Positions 27,324 through 37,652 of a stretch of 64,000 bases of DNA are shown piece by piece; positions within the stretch are counted from its first letter, which is position 1, and each line of letters starts with the position of its first letter. The DNA is from Luminiphilus sp. Lineage in GTDB: Bacteria > Pseudomonadota > Gammaproteobacteria > Pseudomonadales > Halieaceae. The stretch is taken from the NCBI GenBank assembly GCA_029242325.1, contig JAQWUD010000038.1, positions 164,791-228,790 of the forward strand. The letters run 5' to 3'. The notes under the pieces are model-generated. The model made no database searches. It was not told the origin of the DNA and saw only the letters and a list, made by a program, of their open reading frames with translations. The position numbers and the translations under genes are program-made.

Positions 27324-29168
27324 CTATCCCTTTATCAGCGCCTGATCTCGAATAGCGCCCTTGTCGGCACTGGTAACCATGCTCGCGTAAACCTTGAGCG
27401 CAGTAGAAACTTGTCGGGGTCTATCCTGTTCGGGCTGCCACGGCCGCTCCCGTTGACTCATGGCTTCACGCCTGCTTGCCAAGATGGCGTCATCAACCAA
27501 AACGTTGATCGTTCTGGCAGGAATGTTGATCTCTATCGGATCGCCGGGCTCTATCAGCCCTATCGTTCCGAACGCTGCCGCCTCTGGTGATAAGTGACCA
27601 ATTGACAGGCCCGAGGTGCCTCCAGAGAATCGACCGTCGGTAATCAGCGCGCAAGCCTTACCGAGTCCTTTTGATTTGAGATAGCTCGTTGGGTAGAGCA
27701 TTTCCTGCATGCCGGGACCCCCGCGGGGACCCTCGTAGCGAATAACAACAACGTCGCCCGCTTTCACTCGGTTTTCCAGAATATCGGCAACGGCTGCTTC
27801 CTGACTTTCGCAAACATGTGCGGGCCCCTTAAAGCGCAGTGATTCCTCGTCGACACCTGCGGTCTTCACAACACAGCCTTGCTCGGCGATATTGCCAAAC
27901 AGGACGGCCAGCCCGCCCTCCTGGGAATAGGCATGAGCCATTTCTCGTACACAACCGCCTGCGCGATCGGTATCGAGATTGGGCCAGCGCAGGTTCTGGC
28001 TGAACGCCTGTTGGGTGGGAATGCCGGCCGGTCCGGCCGCATAGAGCGTCCGTACTGCCTCGTCGTCGGTTTGCACAATATCCCAACGGGATAAGGCTTC
28101 ACCGAGGCTGCCGCTGTGCACCGTTGGGCAATCAAGATGTAACAGATCACCCCTGGCGAGCTCACCTAAGATTGCCATGACACCGCCGGCGCGGTGGACA
28201 TCTTCCATATGGTAAAGCGGAGTACTGGGAGCAACCTTGCACAGTTGTGGGACTTTGCGCGACAGCGTATCGATAGCCGCCATATCAAAATCCACCCCTG
28301 CTTCCTGCGCGGCGGCCAGCAAGTGCAGGATGGTATTGGTGGAGCCCCCCATGGCGATATCGAGGCTCATGGCATTCTCGAAAGCCCGCTGGCTGGCGAT
28401 CTCTCTGGGCAGGGCCGTCGCGTCATCCTGTTCGTACCAACGTCGTGCGAGTTCCACGATTAAGCGCCCTGCGCGCAAAAACAGCTGCTCGCGGTCTGCA
28501 TGGGTTGCCAGCAGCGAGCCGTTGCCCGGCAAACTGAGGCCCAATGCCTCTGTCAGGCAGTTCATTGAATTGGCGGTGAACATGCCTGAGCAGGAGCCGC
28601 AGGTGGGGCAAGCCGAACGCTCGTAGGCTTCGACGGTTGCATCATCAGCGCTGGAATCCGCGGCAATGACCATGGCGTCAACCAAATCCAACTTGTGCTC
28701 GGATAAGGCGGTTTTACCGGCTTCCATTGGCCCGCCAGAGACAAACACAACAGGAATATTCAGTCGCATGGCGGCGTTTAGCATTCCGGGAGTGATCTTG
28801 TCGCAGTTGGAGATGCAGACCATGGCATCAGCACAATGGGCGTTAACCATATATTCGACAGAGTCTGCGATGAGGTCTCGGGAGGGTAAGCTGTAAAGCA
28901 TGCCGTCATGCCCCATGGCAATACCGTCATCGACGGCGATGGTATTAAATTCTTTTGCTACGCCCCCTGCCGCCTCGATTTCTCGGGCCACCAGTTGCCC
29001 AAGGTCCTTAAGATGAACATGCCCCGGTACGAACTGTGTGAACGAATTCACCACCGCAATGATCGGTTTCTCGAAATCTTCGTCTTGCATACCGGTGGCC
29101 CGCCAAAGGGCCCTGGCGCCTGCCATGTTCCGCCCAGCGGTTGAGGTACGGGATCGATATTGAGGCAT
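27324..29168 (-). CDS. ilvD: Dihydroxy-acid dehydratase
   Basis: IlvD converts 2,3-dihydroxy-isovalerate or -methylvalerate to the keto acids in valine and isoleucine synthesis, using an Fe-S cluster. The 614-residue protein shows cluster cysteines in [10 protein letters not shown] and [19 protein letters not shown], and the C-terminal [14 protein letters not shown]. Length matches E. coli IlvD (616). Its product feeds leuA and ilvE, both nearby but on the opposite strand. Its stop lies one base from that of the convergent lipoprotein gene. Confidence 0.97.
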   Translation of the reverse strand: MPQYRSRTSTAGRNMAGARALWRATGMQDEDFEKPIIAVVNSFTQFVPGHVHLKDLGQLVAREIEAAGGVAKEFNTIAVDDGIAMGHDGMLYSLPSRDLIADSVEYMVNAHCADAMVCISNCDKITPGMLNAAMRLNIPVVFVSGGPMEAGKTALSEHKLDLVDAMVIAADSSADDATVEAYERSACPTCGSCSGMFTANSMNCLTEALGLSLPGNGSLLATHADREQLFLRAGRLIVELARRWYEQDDATALPREIASQRAFENAMSLDIAMGGSTNTILHLLAAAQEAGVDFDMAAIDTLSRKVPQLCKVAPSTPLYHMEDVHRAGGVMAILGELARGDLLHLDCPTVHSGSLGEALSRWDIVQTDDEAVRTLYAAGPAGIPTQQAFSQNLRWPNLDTDRAGGCVREMAHAYSQEGGLAVLFGNIAEQGCVVKTAGVDEESLRFKGPAHVCESQEAAVADILENRVKAGDVVVIRYEGPRGGPGMQEMLYPTSYLKSKGLGKACALITDGRFSGGTSGLSIGHLSPEAAAFGTIGLIEPGDPIEINIPARTINVLVDDAILASRREAMSQRERPWQPEQDRPRQVSTALKVYASMVTSADKGAIRDQALIKG

Positions 29169-29229
29169 CGAAATCTCCGGATAGTGTTGGAGAGAAGGGG
29201 CGCTAGCTTAACACTGCCATGCCGGTAGG

Positions 29230-30528
29230 TCAGACAGGTCTGCTGAGTACCGTGGCATTGCGTTGCCAGTTGTAGAAGCGCTGTTTCTCGATGGGCAGTG
29301 AATCCGGGGACGCGACAGTAAATTCTTGTTCGAGGAACCAGTGGGTGCTCTGGGTGGTCAGCGCAAAGACACGGGTGAGGGAAAGGTTTTTTGCCGTCGT
29401 GATCAGTTCTTGCAACAGCTGCTCGGCTCGACCGGCACCGCGGTAGTCTGGGTGGGTGGCTACGCAGGCGATCTCTCCCACCTGCTCATCGCAGTAGGGA
29501 TACAGCGCTGCGCAGGCGACGACGCGCCCATCTCGCTCCAGAATAGAGAAGTGCCCGATTTCCTCCTCAAGTCGCTCCCGCGATCGCTTGACCAGAGCGC
29601 CGCTGTCTTCCAGCGGCCTGATGAGCTCAACGATGCTCGCAATATCGTCTATTTCGGCCGGTCTCGCCTGTTCGTAAGGGTCCTGTGCGATCAGTGTTCC
29701 CGAGCCATCGTGGGTAAACAGTTCTTCGAGAAGAGCGCCTTCCCGCTCGTAGCTGATCAGATGGCTGCGCGTGACACCATTGCAGCAGGCGCGGCAGGCA
29801 GCGTCGCGCAGTCGCTGCTGTTCGCCATCGGCGATCTGAAGCTGCTGCGCCACAGCCACCGTGCATTGCCGGATAAGGGTTCCATCAGCTGCCTCGAGCC
29901 CCGAGTGACGATCCAGAAAAATGAGCTTGTCGGCGCCAACGGCGACGGCGACGGTTTCGGCCAGTTCGGCAGCGCTAACGCTGAACAGCTCTCCCGCGGG
30001 GGAATAGCCAAGTGGGGACAGTAGCGCAATGGCATCGTGATCCAAAATCCCGCGAATGGCGCCCGCATCGATGCGACGCACGGTGCCACTGTGACAATAA
30101 TCGACGCCACCGAGGATACCCAAGGGGCGCGCCGCGACCACATTGCCCCCGAGCACTCGTAGCCGAGCACCTCTCAGGGGGGTATTCGGCAAGCCCATCG
30201 ACAGTAGCTGCTCCAGCTGCACCCGTTGTTGTGCAGCGGTGTCTCGCGCTATCGCAAGTGTTGCATCATCGGTGACGCGAATTCCCTGATGAAATTCGCC
30301 AACCTGCTCCCCTGCCAGCGCGCCGTCGATCGCTGAGCGGGTCGCGTGCACCAGGACTAACCTGACGCCAAGCGAATGCAGCAACGCCAGATCGTGGACC
30401 AGTGTCAGCAGGCCAGCCGATTCGAGCGCGCCATTGCCAAGGTAAACCACAAAGGTGCGTCCACGGTGTGCCTTGATATAAGGCCCCGTGTGGCGAAACC
30501 AGTCGATATGGCTATCAGTTCTGGACAT
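29230..30528 (-). CDS. argA: N-acetylglutamate synthase
   Basis: ArgA acetylates glutamate in the first step of arginine synthesis. The 432-residue enzyme joins an amino-acid-kinase-like domain (about 1-285, FVVYLGNGAL near the start), which is regulatory, to a C-terminal GNAT acetyltransferase (about 290-430) with the acetyl-CoA motif VATHPDYRGAGRAEQLL. E. coli ArgA is 443 residues with the same layout. Divergent from glnE across a 186-base gap. Confidence 0.94.
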   Translation of the reverse strand: MSRTDSHIDWFRHTGPYIKAHRGRTFVVYLGNGALESAGLLTLVHDLALLHSLGVRLVLVHATRSAIDGALAGEQVGEFHQGIRVTDDATLAIARDTAAQQRVQLEQLLSMGLPNTPLRGARLRVLGGNVVAARPLGILGGVDYCHSGTVRRIDAGAIRGILDHDAIALLSPLGYSPAGELFSVSAAELAETVAVAVGADKLIFLDRHSGLEAADGTLIRQCTVAVAQQLQIADGEQQRLRDAACRACCNGVTRSHLISYEREGALLEELFTHDGSGTLIAQDPYEQARPAEIDDIASIVELIRPLEDSGALVKRSRERLEEEIGHFSILERDGRVVACAALYPYCDEQVGEIACVATHPDYRGAGRAEQLLQELITTAKNLSLTRVFALTTQSTHWFLEQEFTVASPDSLPIEKQRFYNWQRNATVLSRPV

Positions 30529-30673
30529 AACGCGTTTTCTTTACCGGTTTGAAGTTCAATGCAGGTGCTTCTTCAAGGAGGGCGAATCCTACCCGAGTCA
30601 CGGCACTCCGAGAAAGGGTAAAAATCGCATGGTGGCCTGTCGGCATTAAGGCGGTGGTACCGGTTGCACCTTG

Positions 30674-30688
30674 CCGATAGGCTATCGG
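30674..30688. promoter_or_regulatory. 15-bp palindrome upstream of glnE
   Basis: CCGATAG-G-CTATCGG has perfect seven-base arms and lies 26 bases before the chosen glnE start, in the argA/glnE divergent region. It could be an operator or a small RNA hairpin in the leader. Palindromes of this size are expected a few times in 64 kb, so it is only suggestive. Confidence 0.3.
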
Positions 30689-30714
30689 TATGCCCACGAC
30701 AGCGCGTCTCGTTC

Positions 30715-33600
30715 ATGCCGCAAGACCCAGTGATGTCCTCTCCCTTGAAGAGCAACCTGCGCGATGCAGTTGCCCGCCTTTCAACGCGGATAGGCGACGC
30801 ACACTACGGAGCGCTTCATAGAGCGGCTCAGGTATGCGGCCAGCAGCTTCATTTTGAGGCGCTGATGGCAACGAGTGAGTTTTTTGTCGAGCAGGCGGCG
30901 CGCCAGCACGATTGGTTGCGGCGCGCGCTCGAGCAGGGTCAATGGCTGGATGATCGTGGCTGGGCGGAGAGAGATTGGGACCGCGCGTTGAGTGCCCTCC
31001 TCAAGCCGGGTCTCGATGAAGCCAAGATGTTGACGGCGCTACGGTTGTTTCGTCACCGTGAAATGCTGCGCATTCTGTGGCGCGACAAGGCACAAATCGC
31101 TGACGTTGAGGTCGCCTTCGGTGAACTTAGCCAGCTCGCAGATTGTTGTATCCGCGCCGCAGTTCGCTACGCCGAATCGACTCTCAGCGAGAAATATGGG
31201 ACACCAATCGGTGGCGAAAGCGGTGAAGCACAGGCACTTGTTGTACTCGGCATGGGTAAGTTGGGAGGCCAAGAACTCAACTTTTCTTCTGATGTCGATC
31301 TTATCTTTGCTTATCCCGAGGCAGGCGAAACGGTTGCTGGCCGCCAGCAGCTCGACAATCAGACCTATTTCACCCGGCTGGGGCAGATGGTTATTCGCCT
31401 TTTGGATGCGGTGACCGAGGAGGGGTTTGTGTTCCGGGTCGATATGCGACTGAGGCCCTATGGCGACAGTGGCGCATTGGTCGGCGCCTTTAGTGCTTTG
31501 GAGGTGTACTACCAGGAGCAGGGTAGGGAATGGGAGCGCTATGCCATGGTAAAAGCGCGGCCCATCACCGGCACGCCTGAGGCGCGGTGGGCATTGTCGG
31601 AGATGCTGGCATCTTTTGTTTATCGTCGTTACACAGATTTTTCGGTGATTGCTGCGCTGCGCGACATGAAAAGCATGATGCGGGCAGAGGTCACTCGGCG
31701 GGGTATGCGGGATGACCTTAAGCGCGGTGCAGGAGGAATCCGCGAGATTGAATTTATTGTCCAGAGTCTGCAGCTGATTCATGGGGGCAAATTGCCGGAG
31801 CTCCACTGCCGGTCATTGCTACACGCTTTGAAGGCGCTATCAACGGCGAAAATATTGCCGGCTGAGCAAGCGCTCCTGCTCGCGGAATACTACCGGTTGG
31901 AGCGCCGCATCGAGCACGGTTTGCAATCCATGCAGGATAAACAGACGCAGTCTCTGCCCATTGAGCCCACATCACGGGCTCAGCTGGCTGCGCTCACAGG
32001 CTTTGCTGAGTGGGAGGCTTTGGAGAGGTGTCTGACAGAAGCGCGCCAATCGGTCGCGGCGCTCTTTAATGATCTGATTGCAGAGCCCCCGGCTGCCCTA
32101 GAGGCTGACGACGATGAGCATACCCCTGCGCCTCGGCTGTTCTCAGAGCTCAGGTGCGACGACCTTCAGGTTATGGGGTATCGGCAGGCCGATGAAACCT
32201 GGTCAGCGCTGGAAGCGTTCCTTGATACCGCATGGACCGCCGCTTTACAGCCTGAAGGGCGTCGACGGCTGGAGGTGTTTTTACCGTTGCTCTGCGCTAC
32301 GGCAGCTGTGCGCCCGGACCCGGACCTGGCGCTGACGCGGAGCTTGCCTTTTGTCAGGGCAGTCTGTCGCCGCAGCGCGTATTTGGTGCTGTTACAGGAG
32401 AACCCTCGCGCTTTGGAGCATTTGCTGACTTTGGTCGGCGCAAGTGCGTGGGTGGCAGCTCGGCTCACCGCGCGTCCCGAACTGGTGGATGAGCTGCTTC
32501 ATGAATCCACCCTCTACAACGCTCCCAGCCGTGACGAGTTGCAGTCTTTGGTCAGGCAGCAATTGCTGCGGATACCAGAGGAAGATCTCGAGGCCCAAAT
32601 GGGCGCGCTGAGCAGAACAAAGGATGGCTTTACTCTGCGTGTTGCAGCGAGTGAACTCACTGGCACGCTGCCGATTATGAAGGTCAGTGACTACCTGACA
32701 TTTCTTGCCGAAGTGATGCTTGAACAAGCAGTGGCTGTGGCGCGCGCAGAATTGGTGCAGCGCTATGGCGAGCCGATCTCAGAGCATGCCGGCTTTGCCG
32801 TGATGGCCTACGGTAAGCTCGGAGGCATAGAGCTGAGCTATGGTTCGGATCTTGACCTGGTATTTGTATTCGATGGGGCCGAAGGTGAGACCGCGGGTCC
32901 CAAGGTTATCGATAACACACGGTTCTACACACGACTTGCCCAGAGGGTCGTGCACGTATTGTCTACACAAACCTATGCCGGAAGGCTTTATGAGGTTGAC
33001 CTGAGGTTGCGGCCAGACGGAGATTCTGGGCTTGTCGCCACCACCTTGTCCGCGCTGCGCCGCTACCAGACATCATCTGCCTGGGTATGGGAGCATCAGG
33101 CACTGGTTCGTGCGCGAGTGGTCGCAGGGGATCCTGCGCTCAGGAGCGCGCTGGAGGCGCTGCGCCACGACGTTCTGACGCTTTCCAGAGACCGAGAGCA
33201 GCTAGCCAGGTCGGTGTGCGAAATGAGACAGAAAATGCGCGCCGAGCATACTGCAGGCGGGCGTGACCTGGATTGCTTTGATCTGAAACGTGACCCCGGC
33301 GGTATTGTCGACATTGAATTTGTGGTGCAATACCTTGTGTTGGCGCATGCCAGCGAGCATCCCGGTCTGACAGAGTGGTCTGACGTGATTCGACTTCTGG
33401 ACGTGCTCGAAGGATCAGAGTGCGTTTCCGAGGATGATAAATCAGTGCTGGCGCAGGCTTATCTGAGCTATCGCAGCGCGACCCACGCTGCGGCGCTTCA
33501 GGGACGCAGCGCAGAGGCTAGCGCGACAGACTACCGGGGGCAGCGCGAGCAGGTACAGCGGGTGACCCGGGCCTTATTACCGGGGCTCCAGTCAGGGTAG
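30715..33600 (+). CDS. glnE: Bifunctional glutamine-synthetase adenylyltransferase/deadenylase
   Basis: GlnE adenylylates and deadenylylates glutamine synthetase in response to nitrogen state via PII. The protein has two nucleotidyltransferase domains: the N-terminal adenylyl-removing domain with GMGKLGGQELNFSSDVDL near residue 180 and the C-terminal adenylylating domain with AYGKLGGIELSYGSDLDL near 700, each followed by a GlnD PII-uridylyltransferase-like helical region. Both DxD metal sites are intact. The track start is TTG; ATG at 30715 (961 residues) or 30733 (MSSPLKSNLRD) is more likely. Neither has a clear Shine-Dalgarno. Confidence 0.95.
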   Translation: MPQDPVMSSPLKSNLRDAVARLSTRIGDAHYGALHRAAQVCGQQLHFEALMATSEFFVEQAARQHDWLRRALEQGQWLDDRGWAERDWDRALSALLKPGLDEAKMLTALRLFRHREMLRILWRDKAQIADVEVAFGELSQLADCCIRAAVRYAESTLSEKYGTPIGGESGEAQALVVLGMGKLGGQELNFSSDVDLIFAYPEAGETVAGRQQLDNQTYFTRLGQMVIRLLDAVTEEGFVFRVDMRLRPYGDSGALVGAFSALEVYYQEQGREWERYAMVKARPITGTPEARWALSEMLASFVYRRYTDFSVIAALRDMKSMMRAEVTRRGMRDDLKRGAGGIREIEFIVQSLQLIHGGKLPELHCRSLLHALKALSTAKILPAEQALLLAEYYRLERRIEHGLQSMQDKQTQSLPIEPTSRAQLAALTGFAEWEALERCLTEARQSVAALFNDLIAEPPAALEADDDEHTPAPRLFSELRCDDLQVMGYRQADETWSALEAFLDTAWTAALQPEGRRRLEVFLPLLCATAAVRPDPDLALTRSLPFVRAVCRRSAYLVLLQENPRALEHLLTLVGASAWVAARLTARPELVDELLHESTLYNAPSRDELQSLVRQQLLRIPEEDLEAQMGALSRTKDGFTLRVAASELTGTLPIMKVSDYLTFLAEVMLEQAVAVARAELVQRYGEPISEHAGFAVMAYGKLGGIELSYGSDLDLVFVFDGAEGETAGPKVIDNTRFYTRLAQRVVHVLSTQTYAGRLYEVDLRLRPDGDSGLVATTLSALRRYQTSSAWVWEHQALVRARVVAGDPALRSALEALRHDVLTLSRDREQLARSVCEMRQKMRAEHTAGGRDLDCFDLKRDPGGIVDIEFVVQYLVLAHASEHPGLTEWSDVIRLLDVLEGSECVSEDDKSVLAQAYLSYRSATHAAALQGRSAEASATDYRGQREQVQRVTRALLPGLQSG

Positions 33601-33663
33601 AATTCGGCATTACCGCGAAACAATCCGGCGCGGAACACCGGATCATAGATGTACCCGCAACAT

Positions 33664-33700
33664 CGACATACGCTACACCGACATACGCTACACCGACATA
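33664..33700 (+). repeat. 2.5-copy 15-bp tandem repeat before ilvE
   Basis: CGACATACGCTACAC occurs twice in perfect tandem followed by a seven-base partial copy, ending directly at the AAGGAAA Shine-Dalgarno of ilvE. This is too regular for chance. Copy number may vary by slippage and change the leader length; the effect on expression is inference. Confidence 0.9.
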
Positions 33701-33711
33701 AAGGAAACAGC

Positions 33712-34638
33712 ATGGACCTCTCACAACTCTCCGGCCACATATGGCTCGACGGCGAAATGGTGCCCTGGCAGGAGGCGCGGGTTCATGTGCTCACGCACAC
33801 TTTTCATTATGGCCTCGGTGTATTTGAGGGTGTCCGTGCCTACAAAACGCCTGAGGGCCCCTCGATATTCCGGCTGAGAGAGCATACTGACCGCCTGTTC
33901 CGGTCAGCGCATATTTTGCGCATGGATATGCCCTTTGATAAGGAGACGCTCAGTGCCGCGCAGCGGGAGGTGGTCCGGAGCAACGAGCTTGATGAGGCTT
34001 ACATTCGACCGATGTGCTTTCTCGGCTCTGAGGGAATGGGTCTGCGGGCCGACAACTTAAAAACCCACGTGATGGTGGCTTCCTGGGCGTGGCCTTCTTA
34101 CATGGATCCTGAAGCGCGTGATCGCGGCATTCGTATTGCGACGTCAAGCTATACCCGCCACCACGTCAATATCACTATGTGCAAAGCCAAGGCCAACGGC
34201 AATTACATCAACTCGATCCTCGCTTTGCGAGAGGCCATGGATGCCGGCTTTGAAGAAGCGTTGATGCTGGATAATGAGGGGTATGTCGCTGAGGGTAGCG
34301 GAGAGAATTTCTTTCTGGTACGTGATGGCGTTTTGTACACACCGGAGCTGACCTCTTGCCTGGAGGGCATTACTCGCGACAGTATTTTGCGCATCGCGGC
34401 CGACCAGGGGCTCGAAGTGAGAGAGAAGCGAATAACGCGTGATGAAGTGTATGTTGCGGACGAAGCGTTTTTCACTGGTACCGCTGCGGAGGTGGTGCCC
34501 ATCCGCGAATTGGATAACCGCACCATTGGCGACGGTAAACGCGGGCCGATTACGGAGAAACTGCAAACAATCTATCTTGAGGCGGTGCGCGGTGCGCAAC
34601 CTCGCTATGCAGAGTGGCTGGCCCCCGTCGCTCACTAG
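33712..34638 (+). CDS. ilvE: Branched-chain amino-acid aminotransferase
   Basis: IlvE transfers the amino group between glutamate and the branched-chain keto acids. The 308-residue fold-type IV PLP enzyme has the FHYGLGVFEGVRAY N-terminal signature, the PLP lysine in CKAKANGNY and the phosphate-binding EGSGENFF/GTAAEVVPI motifs. The track ORF starts 21 codons early through the tandem repeats; ATG at 33712 follows AAGGAAA. It completes the Ile/Val/Leu pathway genes ilvD and leuA found nearby. 309 residues in E. coli. Confidence 0.96.
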   Translation: MDLSQLSGHIWLDGEMVPWQEARVHVLTHTFHYGLGVFEGVRAYKTPEGPSIFRLREHTDRLFRSAHILRMDMPFDKETLSAAQREVVRSNELDEAYIRPMCFLGSEGMGLRADNLKTHVMVASWAWPSYMDPEARDRGIRIATSSYTRHHVNITMCKAKANGNYINSILALREAMDAGFEEALMLDNEGYVAEGSGENFFLVRDGVLYTPELTSCLEGITRDSILRIAADQGLEVREKRITRDEVYVADEAFFTGTAAEVVPIRELDNRTIGDGKRGPITEKLQTIYLEAVRGAQPRYAEWLAPVAH

Positions 34639-34802
34639 CCCATTCGATCAGTTCACCCGGTATCGATGCCTCGGTATCGGGCTGCGAGGGTCAGGCAGCA
34701 TGACGCGGGGTGCCACACAGTGCTCTCAAGTGCCTTGCACCTCCGGCTACCCTTTCGAGATGCGCAGCTCGCTAACGCCTACGAACCGAGGAGACTCTAA
34801 GA

Positions 34803-35609
34803 ATGGAAAGCCTTCCCAGCGGTATTCAATATCGTCACTGGCCAACTCCAAGCGCAAAAGCCTGCGTGCTGCTGGTACACGGACTGGCGGAACATACCGG
34901 CCGCTACGAGCGAGTGGCGGCGCGATTCAATGAGTGTGGTGTCGCGGTGGTGGGCCCCGATCATATTGGGCATGGCGCCTCCCCGGGGGTGCGGTGCCAC
35001 GTCAATCAGTTTGCTGAATATGTAGCCCCGTTAAGCGCGCTGCGCACCCGGATTGGTGATTGGTATCCCGACACGCCAGTGTTTTTGCTGGGGCACAGCA
35101 TGGGTGGTCTGATTGCTGCGCATGCGTTATTCGAGGCGCAAGCATCCTATCGTGGTGCAATGTTTTCGGGCCCTGCCTTTACCGCAGTTGATCCAGTTTC
35201 GTCCTTCACCATCTGGATAGGTCGGTTGCTGCGGAGCCTGTTGCCGAAAATGGGCATGCTTGCCCTCAATGCACAGGAAGTCAGCCGGGACCCTGAGGTG
35301 GTTGCGGACTATCTCGCAGACCCGCTGGTCTTTAGCGGCAAGATCACAACATCCTTGGGTCTCGAGATACTGGATGCGATGGAGGCTGCGCTCGTCCGAG
35401 CAGGAGCATTGACACTGCCGGTGTACATCGCTCACGGAGACGCCGATGTTATGGCGGGGCCCGAGGGTTCCAGCGCGTTTTTCGAAGCGCTGTCGTCAGA
35501 CGATAAGACGCTCGATTTTTGGCCCGGGCTATATCACGAGATCTTCCATGAGCCTGAGGCAGAGGAAGTCATCGCACGCTACGTCAAATGGCTCGAGGCG
35601 CATTTGTGA
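34803..35609 (+). CDS. Alpha/beta hydrolase, monoacylglycerol-lipase-like
   Basis: A 268-residue alpha/beta hydrolase with VHGLAEHTGRY (oxyanion region), the nucleophile elbow GHSMGG near residue 100, an Asp in AHGDADVMAG and a terminal His in LYHEIFHEPE, the layout of the serine hydrolase_4/monoglyceride lipase (YtpA/PldB-like) group. GAGGAG precedes ATG at 34803. Its stop overlaps the rfbD GTG as GTGA, so it is coupled to dTDP-rhamnose synthesis. Substrate unknown; a lysophospholipid or acylglycerol is likely. Confidence 0.88.
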   Translation: MESLPSGIQYRHWPTPSAKACVLLVHGLAEHTGRYERVAARFNECGVAVVGPDHIGHGASPGVRCHVNQFAEYVAPLSALRTRIGDWYPDTPVFLLGHSMGGLIAAHALFEAQASYRGAMFSGPAFTAVDPVSSFTIWIGRLLRSLLPKMGMLALNAQEVSRDPEVVADYLADPLVFSGKITTSLGLEILDAMEAALVRAGALTLPVYIAHGDADVMAGPEGSSAFFEALSSDDKTLDFWPGLYHEIFHEPEAEEVIARYVKWLEAHL

Positions 35610-36496
35610 GCGTGCCCCGAGCGCTGGTTCTTGGTGCGGGTGGTCAGCTCGGAATGGCCTGCACTGCCCGTTCTCCCGGGTCAATCGAAGTGGTTGGAGT
35701 GACAAGAAGAGAATGTGATATCACTGACTATGGCGCGCTGGAGCGCTGCCTGGATCGGATAGCACCCAAAGTCGTCGTCAATGCAGCCGCCTACACCGCG
35801 GTTGATGACGCCGAAGATCACCCGGAACAAGCGAACGCTATCAACGCTGATGCACCGTCAGCCCTGGCCGAGATCTGTGCCCAACGCGGTGCCCGGCTGG
35901 TACACCTCTCAACAGATTTCGTTTTTGATGGCGCGGGCACGGCACCTTACGCCCCCGACTCGCGAACCGCTCCGCTGGGTGTTTACGGTGCCAGTAAGCT
36001 CATTGGCGAGCAGGCTGTGACTGCCAGTGGCGTCAGCCATGCGGTGGTGCGCACCAGTTGGGTGTATGCAGCGACTGGACATAATTTTTTGCTTACCATG
36101 CTGCGATTAATGCGCGAACGATCTGTCGTGCGGGTGGTAAATGACCAGATTGGTTCACCTACTTCGGCTACCGGACTCGCCGAGATCTGCTGGGCGCTGG
36201 CACTGCGTGAGGAAGTCAGCGGCGTATTTCACTGGTCAGATCGCGGTGAGGTCAGCTGGTATGACTTTGCCTGCGCTATCAGAGATGAGGCAACAGCCCT
36301 CGGGCTGTTGGCTGAACCTGTATCAGTGGAACCCATCGCAAATGAGGCTTTTCCGACCAAGGCGCGGCGACCGCGTTACAGCGTGCTCGACGTCGAGGAG
36401 ACTTGTTCGCTACTGAGGGTGGCGCCACGTCCTTGGCGAGAAGCGCTCCGTGACGTGCTACGGTCGGTCAGCGCAATGGAGGAGGTAAGGCCATGA
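35606..36496 (+). CDS. rfbD: dTDP-4-dehydrorhamnose reductase
   Basis: RfbD makes dTDP-L-rhamnose from the 4-keto intermediate with NADPH, the final pathway step. The short-chain-dehydrogenase fold shows GAGGQLG, the catalytic YGASKLIGE and the LSTDFVFDG motif typical of RmlD. GTG at 35606 overlaps the preceding stop as GTGA (296 residues, E. coli 299). It overlaps rfbB by ATGA downstream. Symbols rmlD and rfbD are synonyms. Confidence 0.95.
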   Translation: MSVPRALVLGAGGQLGMACTARSPGSIEVVGVTRRECDITDYGALERCLDRIAPKVVVNAAAYTAVDDAEDHPEQANAINADAPSALAEICAQRGARLVHLSTDFVFDGAGTAPYAPDSRTAPLGVYGASKLIGEQAVTASGVSHAVVRTSWVYAATGHNFLLTMLRLMRERSVVRVVNDQIGSPTSATGLAEICWALALREEVSGVFHWSDRGEVSWYDFACAIRDEATALGLLAEPVSVEPIANEAFPTKARRPRYSVLDVEETCSLLRVAPRPWREALRDVLRSVSAMEEVRP

Positions 36497-37554
36497 CGCG
36501 GTCCCTGATGGTGACAGGGGGTGCTGGATTCATTGGTGTGAATTTTGTCTACCACTGGGCCCTTACCCGGCCTGACGATCAACTCGTAGTGCTCGACGCA
36601 CTGACCTATGCAGGCAATCGAGCCAGCTTGTCGTCCCTCGAGCAAACCAAGCGCATCCGCTTTGTGGAGGGTGACATCTGTGACGCCGCTTTGGTAGCGC
36701 AAGTGATGGCCGCGCACGATATCGACACCATCGTTCACTTTGCCGCAGAGAGTCATGTTGACCGGTCTATCACCGGCCCCGACGCCTTTATCCGAACTAA
36801 TCTTGAGGGCACGCATACGCTTCTGGCGGCTGCTCGCCAAGCGTGGTTGATCGGATCAGGCAGAGAGCATCGTTTCCACCACGTGTCCACCGACGAGGTA
36901 TACGGCGCGCTCACTGCCGCCGATCCGCCCTTTACCGAGACGACGCGTTATGAGCCCAATTCGCCTTACTCTGCGAGCAAGGCCGGCAGTGATCACCTGG
37001 TACGCGCCTACCATCACACCTATGGGCTGCAGGTCACGACCAGCAACTGCTCGAATAATTATGGCCCCTTCCACTTTCCGGAAAAACTGATCCCCCTCTG
37101 CCTTACCCGGATACTTGATGGCGGTCAGCTGCCGGTTTATGGCGACGGAAGCAATATCCGCGATTGGCTGTATGTGGAGGACCATGCTCGGGGGATTGCG
37201 GCGATTCTCGAATCCGGAGCGCCTGGCGAAACGTATAACATTGGTGGCCACAACGAGTGGGCCAACCTCGATATTGTGAAGCAGCTGTGTCGCGTGATGG
37301 ACGACCGCTTTGCGGCGGACGACACGCTCGCATCCCGCTTCCCAAAGGCGCCTCAGGCGCGCGGGAACAGCGCGGAATCTCTCATTGAGTTTGTTGGTGA
37401 TCGCGCGGGACATGACTGGCGCTATGCTATTGATGCTGGAAAAATTGCAGAAGAGCTGGGTTTTATCCCGCAGGAAACCTTCGAGACCGGACTGGTAAAA
37501 ACGGTCGACTGGTACTTGGGCAACGAGGTCTGGTGGCGGCCGCTACTGGGTTAA
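36493..37554 (+). CDS. rfbB: dTDP-glucose 4,6-dehydratase
   Basis: RfbB dehydrates dTDP-glucose to dTDP-4-keto-6-deoxyglucose. The extended SDR shows GGAGFIGVNFV, FAAESHVDRSI, the catalytic STDEVYG (acid/base Asp-Glu) and YSASKAGSDHLV motifs, and NIGGHNEW near the C-terminus. ATG overlaps the rfbD stop as ATGA, with a perfect GGAGG seven bases upstream. The 353-residue length is standard. It converges on rfbC. Confidence 0.97.
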   Translation: MTRSLMVTGGAGFIGVNFVYHWALTRPDDQLVVLDALTYAGNRASLSSLEQTKRIRFVEGDICDAALVAQVMAAHDIDTIVHFAAESHVDRSITGPDAFIRTNLEGTHTLLAAARQAWLIGSGREHRFHHVSTDEVYGALTAADPPFTETTRYEPNSPYSASKAGSDHLVRAYHHTYGLQVTTSNCSNNYGPFHFPEKLIPLCLTRILDGGQLPVYGDGSNIRDWLYVEDHARGIAAILESGAPGETYNIGGHNEWANLDIVKQLCRVMDDRFAADDTLASRFPKAPQARGNSAESLIEFVGDRAGHDWRYAIDAGKIAEELGFIPQETFETGLVKTVDWYLGNEVWWRPLLG

Positions 37555-37652
37555 CGTAGGGGCGTGCCGCGTGCTTACCACTGAGACAGGCACCCGGCGA
37601 AAGCGAAGGCGCGCTTACTGGGTCCGTAACGTCAGGCCAATGCGAGGCCAAT

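Noticed and set aside
31039-31806. 255-codon ORF on the minus strand inside glnE
   Set aside because: Antisense to a well-supported glnE, cysteine- and histidine-rich without domain pattern; shadow ORF.
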